Numbered from the stretch's first letter, positions 10,462-21,659 are shown. The stretch is DNA of 64,000 nucleotides from Chara braunii (GCA_003427395.1 BFEA01000192.1:1184058-1248057), one strand, 5' to 3'. Notes: a model not told the origin generated them from the letters alone. Program-made: numbers and translations.

Positions 10462-11388
10462 TGTGAGGATCAAGGTCCTCGAAAGGCCTACGGGGCCCTG
10501 TTTGCAGCATTGCCCGCCCTAGTGAAGGCGGAGGTGCCCGCCCTAAGTGAAGGCGGGCCTGACATATCGCAAGGGGTCCAGGCAGTTGCGACGCGCCAGT
10601 TGGTTAAGAGAAACTCAGGCCGGGCCACAAAGACATTTCCACGGCCCTCTGGGCTTTTCCAAAGAATGCAGGCCCTGGGCGTGATTCGCAGCCTCATACA
10701 GAGACAGTTGGGTGCCCAACCGAACGAGGCCCAGCAGCACAGTAGCTGCTGTACACAGGCAGCCTCCTGGGGCCTTCCGAAAGCTTCTGGGCCCAGGCCA
10801 GGGCGCCCAGGGCGGCCAGGCAGGGCACTGGCTGGGGGATTCGGTCACTTGCTGGCTGGCGGCAGCGCTGCTGGAGTGATTGCTCGCGGGCTGGCTGCGC
10901 ACGTGCGATCGTGTGAAGGAGCAGGGCACTGCTGAAGGCAGTGCCATAGCCAGCCTCCATAGCGGGCTGGGCTTGGATACACAGTGAGGCGCAGGGATGG
11001 TCTTCGGGTGTGAGAGAGGACAGACGTGGGTGTAAAGTCAGGGGATAGGTGAAGGATGATGATGATGATGATGTAAGGGCACTTACGTTGTATTGGCGAT
11101 GGTCTGCATGGGTGACATCTTCAAGTACTTCGGGTTGCTGCTGATGTCAACAGTTGCATTGTCAATTAGTAGGCTGTAGTAGCTGTGCTAGGAGTAGGCT
11201 GGGCGCTGAGCGCCAAGTGGGAGTGTGAAGGGACTGGACTCTTGTGTTGATGAGGAGAGAGTATGCTCTCTGTGACATTGGTTTTCAGTACTACGAACCT
11301 CCATTGGTGTATTATTGGTGCAATGCTGTTCTCTGGACACAGTGTGACTATCTGGCTTTCAATGTGATGGTGTAATCTGGAATTGTCA
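10462..11388 (+). repeat. 3' LTR of element A
   Basis: Starts TGTGAGGAT and ends 'ggaattgtca'. It has two copies of the GCCCGCC / CTAAGTGAA / GGCGGGC hairpin near its start (10512 on, degenerate; 10536-10558, perfect). It lacks the left arm of the inverted duplication present in the 5' LTR. It is 927 bp against 1014 bp for the 5' LTR. Confidence 0.88.
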
Positions 11389-11389
11389 T

Positions 11390-11746
11390 AGGCTGTTGTG
11401 TGCAAGCTAACCAAACTGTAACTGTGCTGAGACACAATGGCATGGCAAAGCCACCGGCCCACCGCCCTCTGGACGGATCCTCTCACTATCTGCAGCACAG
11501 CCCTCTCACTATCCGCAGCACAGCCCTCTCACTATCTCCAGCACAAATTGTCTAATCTACACAAAGAAAAGACGCTGGCTGGCCATGTGCAGGGGAGGGG
11601 GAGGGTCAGCCGGATTAGAAAGAGTGAGAGGGTGCTGGCAGGAGGAAGAGCTATGTGGGAAGGAAAGGGAGGTTCTCACCTGGGTGGTTTATGTCATGTG
11701 ATATTTAGCTTTCTTCTATTCAATTTTGGCAGGAGCAGCACTGCGC
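11390..11746 (+). repeat. Flanking direct repeat, right copy
   Basis: Copy of 5680-6038, starting within two bases of the 3' LTR end and diverging after 'aggagcagcactgc'. The junctions suggest that the element and one flank were duplicated together, or that the element landed next to a repeated unit. Confidence 0.85.
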
Positions 11747-12173
11747 TGGAGAAAATATGACATCAGGCAGCTGTAGTATAGCAGGCCAGGACAGGTGATT
11801 GGTCACATTTCCGGTTGAAGGACGGACGGGCTGACATTGTACATAATTGTCATTCTTGTTCTTGGTAACTGTTGGAGGCAAGGAGGGGGATGTTTCTCCA
11901 CTGTAAGATTCTTTGTGCGAGATCATTACTTTGTTAATCCTGCTGTTTGCTTTCCAGTTGTGTCAATGGGCGCAAAATGTGCTTGTGACTTGAGATTCTT
12001 CACTGTCAACTTGCATCACATGATGCGCAGTGTTAGACTTTTTCAGCCTCAAGCTGCACTATCCCAAAGCCAGTATTTCGCATACTTAGCCTCTCCATGT
12101 CAAAATTTATTCTTGGTTACGTGCTGGTAGGAAACTGCGAACACAACCACAGATCCAAAACAGAATATCCTAC
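11747..12173. other. Intronic or downstream DNA of the Gln-rich gene
   Basis: No repeat or transposon recognised. It lies on the 3' side of exon C. I looked here for the next exon on the minus strand and did not find one. Confidence 0.4.
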
Positions 12174-12272
12174 CTCTGAATGTGATGCAAGGAACTCGTC
12201 TAATCGCCCATACTGCTTTCGATAATCATGCCAATGGAGAGGGGCAAGGAACTTCGTAAGCCTGTTTGCGAC
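12174..12272 (-). CDS. Exon C of Gln-rich protein gene (winged-helix-like block)
   Basis: The minus strand reads acceptor 'gcattttcag', then 33 codons, then donor 'gag|gtagga', phase 0 at both ends. The peptide contains LAPLHWHDYRKQYGRLDEF. It continues directly the end of exon B ([16 protein letters not shown] ... KISTT). From memory this joined block matches a conserved C-terminal domain of plant Gln-rich proteins of unknown function (possibly the Pfam DUF7725 family; name unverified). In those proteins it continues with a 'LF(V)IEGD'-like strand that should begin the next exon. The pattern resembles a small winged helix. Intron B-C is about 22.4 kb. Confidence 0.8.
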
Positions 12273-12434
12273 CTGAAAATGCAGAATCGACAACAGAAAA
12301 AGACATACGCAATGCAGAAAACAATCATTAGAGCAGATGTATAGGAAATAACTCGGGCACTTTTTGATTGAAAAACAAAACCAAGAAAAATGCAGACCTC
12401 ACCAACATGTAGTCAACTTCTTCTCAACGCTGCT

Positions 12435-12981
12435 CGAATGCAGATCCAATGTGTATCACACGAGGCTCCCTTCATGCGGACCCTAAAAATTTGATGCATA
12501 TGGCACAGAAAGACTAGTTTGGCATTGTTCCAATGCTGTCCCTCATTTGCCCATTCATCATCCCTTACTCCTGTTTGTGCCTTACGCCTCCTTTTCTGGA
12601 CCTTTAAGAAACCATCATGATGATATAGAGTGTTCAATTTTCAAAGGAGTTCACACATTTCCACCTATAAGGTCCACACCCAGTTGCAGAACTCCCAAGG
12701 TCCCACATCCAATGTAAAATAGACCAACCGGTGGGCCCTTAGGTCCAATTGCCGCTGCATCCAATGTGTATCACATGAGGCTCCCTTCATACGGACCCTA
12801 AAAATTTGATGCATATGGCACAAAGAGACTAGCTTGGCATTGTTCCAATGCTGTCCCTCATATGCCCATTCATCATCCCTTACTCCTGTTTGTGCCTTAC
12901 GCCTCCTCTTCTGGACCTTCAAGAAACCATCATGATCATATAGAGTGTTCAATTTTCAAAGGAGTTCACACATTTCCACCA
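12435..12981. repeat. About 225-bp direct duplication around a dispersed 94-bp repeat
   Basis: The segment 'atccaatgtgtatcaca...tcacacatttccacc' occurs at about 12443-12664 and 12757-12981. Between them, about 12664-12757 ('ctataaggtccac...gccgctgca') is a separate repeat found again at about 15943-16041. On the minus strand both long copies keep an open frame beginning MNTLY and containing GFLKVQKRRRKAQTG. The peptide is not recognised, and amino-acid changes are as frequent as silent ones. Confidence 0.8.
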
Positions 12982-13190
12982 TACATGCGGCGCAGCGACA
13001 TGCGCTGCAACACGCACATGCGCCGCAACGCGGGTATCACATGCGGCGCATTCAGAAATCGGGGGGTCTCCAAAAAAAAACGAAAGTTGGGGCGGGGGGG
13101 GCTGCAAGGCCAGTAGGCACTTCGCGCCGCCAGTTAGCCAAAAAAGAAAAACAAATTTTGAGGCCGCGCGGGGCCCCGCAGAAATGAAAG
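12982..13190. repeat. GCGCA-rich short repeats and unassigned DNA
   Basis: 'catgcggcgca', 'catgcgctgcaac' and 'catgcgccgcaac' recur within 12984-13050, resembling the GCGCA clusters at 15750-15930 and 51890-52090. It is followed by a homopolymer-prone A/G patch at 13070-13190. Confidence 0.5.
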
Positions 13191-13645
13191 GGCGGGGAAA
13201 TCCGAGTAGTTCGTTTTTGAACTACTCGGCCCTGTCCCACGCCGGCCCCATCCCGGCAGTCGACCTCAGCCCTACCCGTGCCGTGTGTCGTCCTCGCCGC
13301 TGCCGTCATCGTCTTCTCGTGTGTGTCGGAGCAGGAAGCAGCCCCCCACGTCGTTGTTCAGCCATACCCTGCGCAGCTTCGAACAGCAGCAGGAGGCAGC
13401 GAGGAGCCGAGGGTTGCAGCAGCGGGACGAGGCGAAGGAAGCAGCCGTATCCAGGCGGGTTACCAACAGGCCCTCCCTCTCTCTCTCTCTCTCTCTCTCC
13501 CTCCCTGTGGAAACTGCGCAGCTCCTCGTCCTCGTTATCCTCCTCTTGGCGGGCTTTCTTTTGCGTCCATGTGGCACTTTCTTCTCCTCCTCACCATTCT
13601 TCCGTCCGTCATCGTTCTCCTACTCCCCCGCTTATCATACCACCA

Positions 13646-13676
<31 letters not shown>

Positions 13677-14266
13677 GAAATGCGCAGCTGCTCGTCATCG
13701 TTACCCCCCTCGACATAGTTCTCCTCCTCCCTCGCTTGTCATCATCATGCTACTCTCCTTAGTTCGCAGGCTTTCTTTTGCATCCACGTGGCACTTTCTT
13801 CTCCTCATCCCTCCTCCATCCTCTCTCCTCCCTTCTCCCTTCCCCCTCCTCCCTCATCATCGTTCTCTGCCTCTTCCTCACTCCTTGGCCGTAGTTTTCC
13901 TCCTCCCTCGTGCTTGTCCCCGTTCTTCTCTTCCCCCCTCCCTTGTCTTTCCTCCATCCCTCGTCCGTCCGTCTTTTATCTCCTTTTTTTTTCCGTTCAA
14001 TTGCGAAATCCCTCGCCATCGTTCTCTGATCCTTGCTCCATCTGCCATCTCCACTTACCTCCCTCTGCCATGTCCACTCCCTATGCCATCCCCACTTACG
14101 ATCTATTCTCGTCGTTCCTCCGTCCTCACTCCCTCTGCCATCCTCACTTCACTCTTTTCTCGTTGTTCCTCCATTCTCAAATCGCATTTCAATTTCTTTT
14201 AGTGCGACCGCCTTGATTGGGTGGTGGCTGTTTTTCTTTTTCTTTGGGTTTAATTTTATTGTTGTC
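13190..14266. repeat. CT-rich minisatellite block
   Basis: Two diverged units of about 180-220 bp (starting about 13470 and 13640) each contain a (CT)n run, a 'gcgcagctgctcgtc'-like segment and 'ggctttcttttgcatccacgtggcactttcttctcctc'-like text (13551 and 13769). Farther right the DNA stays pyrimidine-rich with 'ccatccccacttac' repeats to about 14210. Ser/Leu/Pro-rich frames here are repeat translations. Confidence 0.75.
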
Positions 14267-14940
14267 TGAGGATTGAGCCCTCAAGTAGGGGCCTTGCCAT
14301 GATGTACATGTTCTGGGCTAAGGCCCCAGCAAGCCTAGTGCCCGCCCTAAGTGAAGGCGGGCCAGCAAATCAACAAGAGCCCTCTGTGCCAACATTTCAC
14401 GAAGTGNGGTCTATACAGTTGCAGCACGCCAGTTGGTTGGAGTGCACTGAGTCTCGGATTTCAGCAAATGCTGAAATGCCCAGGGCCTCTGAGTTAGTTA
14501 GGCCCTCGGCACTCGAACGTGAGGCCGACAATGCATGCTGGGTACAGAGGCCGAAAATGGCCCACTGTCTGAATCTGGCCGCAGGCCTTGATGAAGGAGG
14601 CACAACTCCATTGCCCCGGGGCCCAACTGTATCGAGTTGGCTTCAGCCTCTGGGCCCCGGTCACAGGCTGAAGGGAGGCCGCCCACACGCTGCACTGGCA
14701 TATAGGCAAGCAGGGCGAGGCAGCAGGAATCTTGGCCATTGCGGGCAATGCCAGCACGCTGCGCAAATGCGAGCTGCTGGCTGCTGCGCTGTGCAAAGAA
14801 GCAGTGCAAGGCAGGCATGCGCTAGGCGGTAGGGCGCTGCCTGTGGACTGGGCGCTTGGCGGCCATAGCCGGGCTGCAGAGGGCGCAGAGGGGTGAAGGG
14901 CGAAGGTGGTACTTCGGAGGTGAAGGGCGCTGTGTGGGTA
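14267..14940 (+). mobile_element. A-type LTR fragment, cut by assembly gap
   Basis: Begins TGAGGATTGAGCCCTC, like the other LTRs of this family. It carries a perfect GCCCGCC / CTAAGTGAA / GGCGGGC hairpin at 14340-14362. It continues with 'cacgccagttggtt' as in element A and 'gccatagccgggctgcagagggcgcagagggg', matched on the minus strand at 62106-62180. One unresolved base lies at 14407. The right end is lost in the gap. Confidence 0.7.
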
Positions 14941-15550
14941 NNNNNNNNNNNNNNNNNNNNNNNNNNNNNNNNNNNNNNNNNNNNNNNNNNNNNNNNNNNN
15001 NNNNNNNNNNNNNNNNNNNNNNNNNNNNNNNNNNNNNNNNNNNNNNNNNNNNNNNNNNNNNNNNNNNNNNNNNNNNNNNNNNNNNNNNNNNNNNNNNNNN
15101 NNNNNNNNNNNNNNNNNNNNNNNNNNNNNNNNNNNNNNNNNNNNNNNNNNNNNNNNNNNNNNNNNNNNNNNNNNNNNNNNNNNNNNNNNNNNNNNNNNNN
15201 NNNNNNNNNNNNNNNNNNNNNNNNNNNNNNNNNNNNNNNNNNNNNNNNNNNNNNNNNNNNNNNNNNNNNNNNNNNNNNNNNNNNNNNNNNNNNNNNNNNN
15301 NNNNNNNNNNNNNNNNNNNNNNNNNNNNNNNNNNNNNNNNNNNNNNNNNNNNNNNNNNNNNNNNNNNNNNNNNNNNNNNNNNNNNNNNNNNNNNNNNNNN
15401 NNNNNNNNNNNNNNNNNNNNNNNNNNNNNNNNNNNNNNNNNNNNNNNNNNNNNNNNNNNNNNNNNNNNNNNNNNNNNNNNNNNNNNNNNNNNNNNNNNNN
15501 NNNNNNNNNNNNNNNNNNNNNNNNNNNNNNNNNNNNNNNNNNNNNNNNNN
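14941..15550. other. Assembly gap (610 N)
   Basis: Unresolved bases. The long frames reported across it are meaningless. The sequence resumes with a G run, as expected at a hard-to-assemble repeat. Confidence 0.99.
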
Positions 15551-16180
15551 GGGGGGTGCTCCAAGAGCGACAGAAGGGGCTGACGAAAGGGCTGTTGATG
15601 GACTGTATGTGCGCAGGAAAAATGGCTCAGGCGAAGGTGGTAATTGCGCAGCTCAGATGGCATGAAGCAGGGGCATAGGCACCGGGAAGGACACGAAGAA
15701 GGGGCAGAGGCCTGATGACCCCCCCCAAAAAAAAATAAAAAAAAATACAAATTGATGTGCGCAGCATGCGCACCAATGCGCACCCCCCAGCACACTGGCG
15801 CACAGCGCGTTGAAGTGTCGCGCAACGCACCACGCATAGCGCATCCCGCATCAATGCGCGCGAATCGCACATCAGTGCGCGCACTGCCGGGAGGCGCGCA
15901 GCGCATTGCGCACCGCATAGGTGCACCGCAACTATGATTTCCACCTATAAGTTCCACTTCCAGTTGCAGAACTCCCAAGGTCCCACATCCAATGTAACAT
16001 AGACCAACCGGTAGGCCCTTAGGTCGAATTGCCGCTGCAGGGTTCAGTCAAAAGTAGAAGTCTCCCCAGTCAGCTGTATAGTCCACTCCTCGACAGAAGA
16101 CTGCTACACACATTCATTTCAGTTGTTGCAGAAGACTCTACGGACATCTGCAACCCGGAGTGCCGCAGCCAGGACTAGGT
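15551..16180. repeat. GCGCA-rich repeat and dispersed 94-bp repeat
   Basis: 15745-15930 is dense in 'gcgca' words and includes 'gcgcaccgcataggtgcacc' (about 15908-15927), a short hairpin also seen at 51.9-52.1 kb. 15941-16041 is the second copy of the repeat at 12664-12757. The remainder is unassigned. Confidence 0.65.
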
Positions 16181-16182
16181 CG

Positions 16183-16239
16183 CACAAACACACACACACA
16201 CACACACACAGAGGGGGTGGGAGGCAAAACATGACAAGT

Positions 16240-16304
<65 letters not shown>
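16183..16304. repeat. (CA)n and (GA)n microsatellites
   Basis: A CA run at about 16187-16210 is followed, after a 30-bp spacer, by an uninterrupted GA run of about 60 bp (16243-16304). Confidence 0.95.
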
Positions 16305-16308
<4 letters not shown>

Positions 16309-16380
16309 GTTGAAGGCAGTGCCACTTGTATGCAAGTTGAAACTGCTATGTCGTTTCTCATATGGTCTTCAGCTCTTTCT

Positions 16381-17165
16381 TGTGTGTTCGAGCTAAGCAT
16401 AAGGGCCCTGAGGATGTTGGAAACTGGCCCGCGCCCGCCCTAAGTGAAGGCTTGCTCGCCCCCAGAAATTCTGTGCGGCCTATTTTGAGGCCGATGTGCG
16501 CAAAGAGAGGGCCCCGACGTTGATTGTAGATGCTGAGGTTGGTTGCTGCAGCCAGCATCTACAACTAACCAGAGCCTGGTCAGTTGAAGATGCTGGGCCC
16601 CAACAAAGATGCCGGCGCCGAGGACACCTACAGTTTAGCCCCAGGCAGATTCTGGAAGGGCCCTGGGTGCAGCTACTCGGACAGAGGCCGCTCAGCCCAG
16701 GCCTGCCTCACCCAGCCAGACAGGACAGAAGGAAGTTAGGCTCACTCGCACACATTCTGGCTGGCTGGACGGCAGCAGCACCAGTGGAGCGCTCACTTGC
16801 TGGGCACGAGCCGAGCCAGGAGTAAGAAAAGCCGGCGAGGCGCGAGGAAGAAGCTGCAAGGGCGCAGCAGCCATAGCCGGGCCGCAAGCACCCATAGCCA
16901 AAGGAGGGCAGGACTCCTTGGGCAGAGGGGCTGTGGAAGAGGCAGCTGATATAATGTGGTGCTTACCCGGTTGGAGAGAAGCAGGTTATCTCACACGGAG
17001 TCTTCATTCGTCATCAAGCTCTTCATGGAAGACCTGTTGTAGATAGGAGTCTAGGCCGATATGAGCTGTCTGAGTGCAATCTGGGTGCCAAGCACCATGC
17101 TAGGAGAGCGGAATCGTTAACATTACTGTTGGAGGCGAGAAGACGGCCTTCGTTATCATTTGACT
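16381..17165 (+). mobile_element. Degenerate A-type LTR
   Basis: Contains 'aagggccctgagga' and the conserved hairpin loop CTAAGTGAA with a good left arm GCCCGCC (16433-16439) but a decayed right arm. It is followed by 'gccatagccgggccgcaag' (about 16871) as in other A-type LTRs, and by a 'cttcattcgtcatcaag' tail. The ends are approximate and no partner LTR was identified. Confidence 0.5.
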
Positions 17166-18127
17166 TCGATGCTTTGCTCTTACTTATTTGATATATCTCG
17201 GTTTGGTTTATTCAACTTTGTTGTCATTCGCATTGTCCATTTTCTTGCATTGCTGTGCTGGATTTATTGTGAACTCGCATGTTGACAGTTGACAAGTTCG
17301 ATGCGAATTGAGCGGATCATTGCGATCTCGTATCCAGAGTCTGCAGCAAGTGCATTCTTTGCCTTTTATCACAAAGGTAACAGTCTTTTCTTGGAAGCCG
17401 ATTTGCCAGGTTGGCTAACTTTTATTTGTAACTGAAGGATGCAGCAAGAACAGTGAGGTACATCTACACATAACATCAATCCTCGGTAGACAATATGAAT
17501 GTCATGGTGTCATTTTCATGTGAGAAAGGCACAACATGCAGCCATACATCGCCTGCAAAGAAAATCCTTCATAGCTGAGATCTCACACATGTCAAACCAA
17601 GCGAAACCCAAGCCACCTCTACACACATACAGCTATGATCAGATCCCCTCTAATCCTGGGACACTACCTGAACCTTGATCACACATCAAATCCTCAACAG
17701 CAAATGTGGATGTCATGAACCACTTGTATCACATGAGACTTCAATTTGCAAGTGAAAACTAGCAGATGATGTGCCATGAAATGGCAATGAAGCCATGCAA
17801 GAAGAGGCAGCGCAGCTCCACCCACATGAGGAAGGGGTAATGATTGAAAGTGTCCAGTGTCCAGACAACCTCCAATAGCGTGTTAGTACTGGAACTGGAA
17901 AATGGGGGATATAAACAATGGGGAAAAAAACAAAAACAAACATAGCTGAATGACGTAAATTGAACCTGAATGTGAAAGAAAGGTGTTTTAGACTTTAGGT
18001 CTTTGAGACAAAGATTTAACCCCCCCCCAAGCTCCAATACAAAGCCCAAACACCGCCACATCGCATAGACATAAGTTGGAGCCCCCACTCCATAAACACT
18101 ACCTACCTTGCCAGAATTAAACCCCTC
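17166..18127. other. Unassigned intronic DNA
   Basis: No repeat family, RNA gene or coding domain recognised. Within intron B-C of the minus-strand gene. Confidence 0.4.
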
Positions 18128-18131
18128 TTGA

Positions 18132-18278
18132 ACCACCAGTAGATGGCCCCAGCCACGTTCAGATTCCGATTGAGCCTCTCCTAAAATATCGGAGGCTCGC
18201 GCGCTGTTGATTGATTACATCAGCGGTGGGCGGCCTCCAAAAGGGGACCGCAGCCGATGGCTGGCATGTACTGGTCCT
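18132..18278. mobile_element. Degenerate MITE of the ACCACCAGTA family
   Basis: Left terminus ACCACCAGTAGATGG and right terminus ending GTACTGGTCCT are imperfect inverted repeats. They are flanked by TTGA on both sides (18128-18131, 18279-18282). At 147 bp it is close in size to the copy at 43256. It lies 40 bp from a longer family member. Confidence 0.6.
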
Positions 18279-18322
18279 TTGAGCCCCAACTGAGATGTAG
18301 TCCAAACAACACAACCCGTTAA

Positions 18323-19193
18323 ACCACCAGTACACGGCCCCAGTCTTGCAGATAACAAACTTGTCCCCACAAGAGACTTTTGGGGTTTGGGGAAGGGCTG
18401 GTAGTGCAACCGGGGAGGAAGCCTGTGGGCCCAAGGAAAAAGGAAGAACTGCATGTTACTTTGCTGGTCCAATCCGCACGTGTTTCCACATGCATGGACA
18501 GCACCCTTGCCACCTTACGGTTCCGATTCAGAGGAATCTTTGAGTTCACGCTCTTACTATTTAGTGCCCTGCCAGGAGGGCATGGCCTTTTTCTTCTCTT
18601 CCAGTCTGGTGGTCGGCCGTTTCTTTTCAACTGTGACTAACACGTAGCACCTTATACCAAGCAAGTACTAACCCCTCTAGTAGTTCGAATTTTCTGAGCC
18701 ACTAGATCTTGTCCATTTGTACCCTCCATAGTACCTGTTAGTTTTCTTGCGGCCCGTTTCTCTCAGCTGACACTCAACAGTAGGACTTCCCTGCATGTAT
18801 CTACCTGTGATAGCAACTGTATGCATTCAGGGGAGACGGCTGCGGGGGCAATCAGCCCCCGACCACTTACTGGTGGGAGCCAGCAAAACGAATGGAGACA
18901 AAACCGCCCCCGACTATTTTCACGGGAGCCAGCCTTGGGTTAGATAAGGGTGCAATTGCTGTGAAGGTGTACTCACACTAAATCTTTCAAGCTGCAAGGG
19001 CGACCCTACGTGGATGTATCCGACTGTAATTGCATCCACCGTGCGCAGAAAACATCCCTGGGACAGTGAGAACGCGGCTGCACTTTCTTTCCATCTGCCG
19101 TCAGCCGGTCTCGCAGTCAATCCAAGAGCAGCCTGTACGGCACCACCCTCAATTTTCCAAGTGGTGTAGCGGTCGCTCCGTTGTACTGGTGGT
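18323..19193. mobile_element. Non-autonomous DNA transposon, TTAA target
   Basis: Starts ACCACCAGTACAC and ends with its inverse, GTACTGGTGGT. Both sides are flanked by TTAA (18319-18322, 19194-19197). The 871-bp interior matches the copy at 31242-32613 in patches (for example 'gtttccacatg', 'ggatgtatc', and the 'caccctcaattttccaa' end). No transposase frame. TTAA duplication points to the piggyBac or Kolobok superfamily; the terminus alone does not decide. Confidence 0.85.
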
Positions 19194-19197
19194 TTAA

Positions 19198-19585
19198 AGA
19201 CACCAGTGAGGAGTGCAGAGTAGACAGTAGAGTGGACAGCGGAGTAAGACAGTCGGGAAGAGAGTCAAGTCCGATTCAAGTACAGTACAGTACGGTAAAG
19301 TAGGGAAGACAAGTAGAGCAAAGTCGAGTAGAGTAGAGTAGAGTAGAAGAGTCCAGTAGAGAGTAGAGAGTACTGTAGAGAGTAGAAAATAGCGTAGTAG
19401 ATTTAGTAGCGAAGATTATAGAGGAGAGAAGCATAGAGTAGAGAGTCCAGTACAGTAGATAGTACAGTAGATTAGAACCGAGTAGAGAGTTAAAAACCAG
19501 AGGGTAGATTGTGGACATACTCAAAAGTAGAGTACAGAGTAGAGAGTAAACCGCAGAGAGTAGAGAGTAGACAGTTGTAAGGACC
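19198..19585. repeat. Degenerate AGTAG/AGAGTAG array
   Basis: Low-complexity DNA built from 'gtagag' and 'agagtagagagtag' words, about 380 bp, starting directly beside the transposon end. Confidence 0.85.
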
Positions 19586-19589
19586 TGCA

Positions 19590-19915
19590 CAAACACAGAC
19601 TGAGAACACTGCTGATTTCTGAGTTTTGCCAATGGAATGAATGCCTTGCTGAGTTTTCCGCTTGTTGCTGAGTTTCCTAAGTCTGTATGCGTGCTTGCTG
19701 GTCTGCGTGCCTGTCTGAGTGCTTGACGACTTGAGTGTGTGCGTGACCCCCAAGGGTGCTTGCTTGCTTGTGAAGGCCCGTAGGGCCGGTACTTACCTGT
19801 GGTGGTGACATTGAGGGTTGCAGTGGGGAAAACACTCAAGTGGCGGTAATAGGCCCGCAACACTTAGAGCAGCAGGGAAAAACACTCAAGTAGCAGGTAG
19901 GCCGGTACCACACCA
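19590..19915 (+). repeat. Dispersed repeat R2, copy 1
   Basis: 'cacagactgagaacactgctgatttctg' through 'gggccggtacttacctgtgg' to 'acttagagcag' recurs at about 50724-51040 in the same orientation. An internal near-duplication 'ggaaaacactcaagt' occurs twice. Probably an LTR or leader piece of an unidentified element. Confidence 0.75.
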
Positions 19916-19999
19916 AGTAATGGTTTGTGTCGGGTACTCCAGGCCGAGCGGAAGAAGACGAACGTTGGCATTTTTAGAGGCCAGTAGATGTAGGGTAGG

Positions 20000-20365
20000 T
20001 CTAGGCGGGTATCCGTCCAAGCAGTCTGAGTCTAGGGCCTGTACGGGCAATATCAGAGTCTGCAACGATGTTTCTCTCCGAAAGGGAGGAGGTACCGGTT
20101 GCTTGGAGGCCGTGCAGCCTGGAAAGTCGTCGCCCAAGAGGGAAGCAGGCTGCTAGATCTCCAGGAGGAGCGAAGTGCTCCTCATTTGCAGCGTGCAAGT
20201 TTGAAGTCACGCGGCTGGAGCCCTGGAGGAGCAGCACCGGAGTGTAGCGCTGTGTGGGGAAGAGGAGCGCCCAGCTCCCCACCATGGCTATGGTGGAGGA
20301 GCTCGGGCTGGAGAATGAGGAAGAGGACTGGGAAGGGGGAGCGCCAGAGGTACTTACCTGACTAT
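20000..20365 (+). repeat. Dispersed repeat R1, copy 1
   Basis: 'gtccaagcagtctgagtctagggcctg', 'ggtaccggttgcttggagg' and 'ccatggctatggtgg' match 48065-48470 in order. In this copy it leads into the gag of element C, so it may be that element's leader or LTR end. At 48 kb it truncates the 3' LTR of element B. Confidence 0.75.
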
Positions 20366-20441
20366 GGTGGTAAGATAGAAAAGAGCGAACGCAAGATCGC
20401 TCTACTCCTCTCCCATTTCACGGATCTCCTGGCAGCGTGCA

Positions 20442-21545
20442 TTGCACAACAATAGAGACATCCACAGCCTCGACGACGTGGTTCAGACGCACAACCAAGC
20501 GTTTGATCAAGCCAAGAGCCGCCTCCAGCACCTGGAGCAACGACCCGTCGCCGCCCTCGATGCCAGCTCCTCCAACACCTCCGATCGCCTTAATTCATTG
20601 GAGATCGATGTCAGAACCCTCAAGAACGACGCGCAGCTACAACAAACCGCCACACAACAACTGGAGCAACGAATCTATGTTGCGCCGCCACACCGAGTTC
20701 AGCACCGCGTGAGATGACTCCGAAGTTTGATGGTCAGGAGATCTTCTGCGATTCGACGAAGACGGACCCGATTCCGTGGTTCTGCAAGTTCAAGCTCAAG
20801 TTGCAGCTACACCACATCAGCGAGCACAAGCATCACACATACTTACTCCCGGTCGGGGGGCGCGTGCCAAGCATGGTTAGACAATCTTTTGTCCAGGTAC
20901 GGGATCGTGGCTACCGACTTGTACACCTAGATCAACTGGGATGATCTAAAGGCGGCGTGGCATAAGCGGTTCCAAGTAGAGCCGCTAGAGATCAAGGCAA
21001 CGGACAAATTGATGACCCTCAAACAAGGCACGCTTCCGAGTGTTGACTGTGGATTGCCGAGCACCAACGCTTGACAACCGTCCCAAACATTCAAATGGGC
21101 TTGAAGGTCGTCAAACACTACTTCATATCGAGGTTGTGTCCAGCGTTGGGCAACGCCTTGACTCACGTCAACACCGTGACGACAACGGCGGAGCTCTTCG
21201 ACAAGGCCGCGCAGATCATTGTCACAAACAAGGGAGGCTAAAAACCTCAACCGTTCATCTACGACAGGCCCGAGTAGAGATCAGCATCAGCCGAAAGTAA
21301 CCGTGGTCGTGGTGACAACGCCAAACGACCCTTCTAGCGAGGTCGTGTCTACCAATGAAGGTGACAAACCCGCAGCCACCCGAGATAGTGGCCGCCCCGA
21401 CAAAGGCCGAGGACGTGGCAAGTCGAAGACAAACACCTCATCTATCCCCGGGCCCGACGCAACAGCTCCAGCCGCATGGTCCCACTACAGTCTCTCCGAA
21501 CGGGGGTACAAGCTACGCACGAGATTTCGCTACTTGTCTGTAGTG
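20442..21545 (+). pseudogene. Gag remnant of element C
   Basis: A Gln-rich coiled-coil-like start (20442-20717: repeated LEQR/LEID heptad-like text) is followed by a gag segment 'MTPKFDGQEIFCDSTKTDPI' with frameshifts. The same order (...KFKGIPIFCNATKTVPIPWW) occurs in element E gag at 60633-60926. Stops interrupt it throughout. Confidence 0.7.
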
Positions 21546-21659
21546 TAACAGCGTTCTCCGCGACAAAGTGGGCTGCCCATCGAAAGGCAGAGGCAAACCG
21601 GGAAACCGCCGAGAGTGAATGGACGACACTCTCTACGCCTTCGAAACCGATCGCTTCGC

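Larger units (their letters stand above)
6062..11388 (+). mobile_element. LTR retrotransposon A, internally deleted gypsy element
   Basis: It is bounded by two LTRs beginning TG and ending 'tgtca' (6062-7075 and 10462-11388). A primer-binding site follows the first and a purine tract precedes the second. The 3.4-kb interior has gag-like frames and then an RNase H piece. Protease, most of reverse transcriptase and integrase are absent, so it cannot move on its own. Element B at 36-48 kb is its relative: it shares the leader, the RNase H text and the tract before the 3' LTR. No clean 5-bp target duplication is seen, and the flanks carry a 355-bp repeat instead. Confidence 0.85.

Noticed and set aside
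14494-15978. 494-codon minus frame
   Set aside because: It spans 610 unresolved bases and A-type LTR text.
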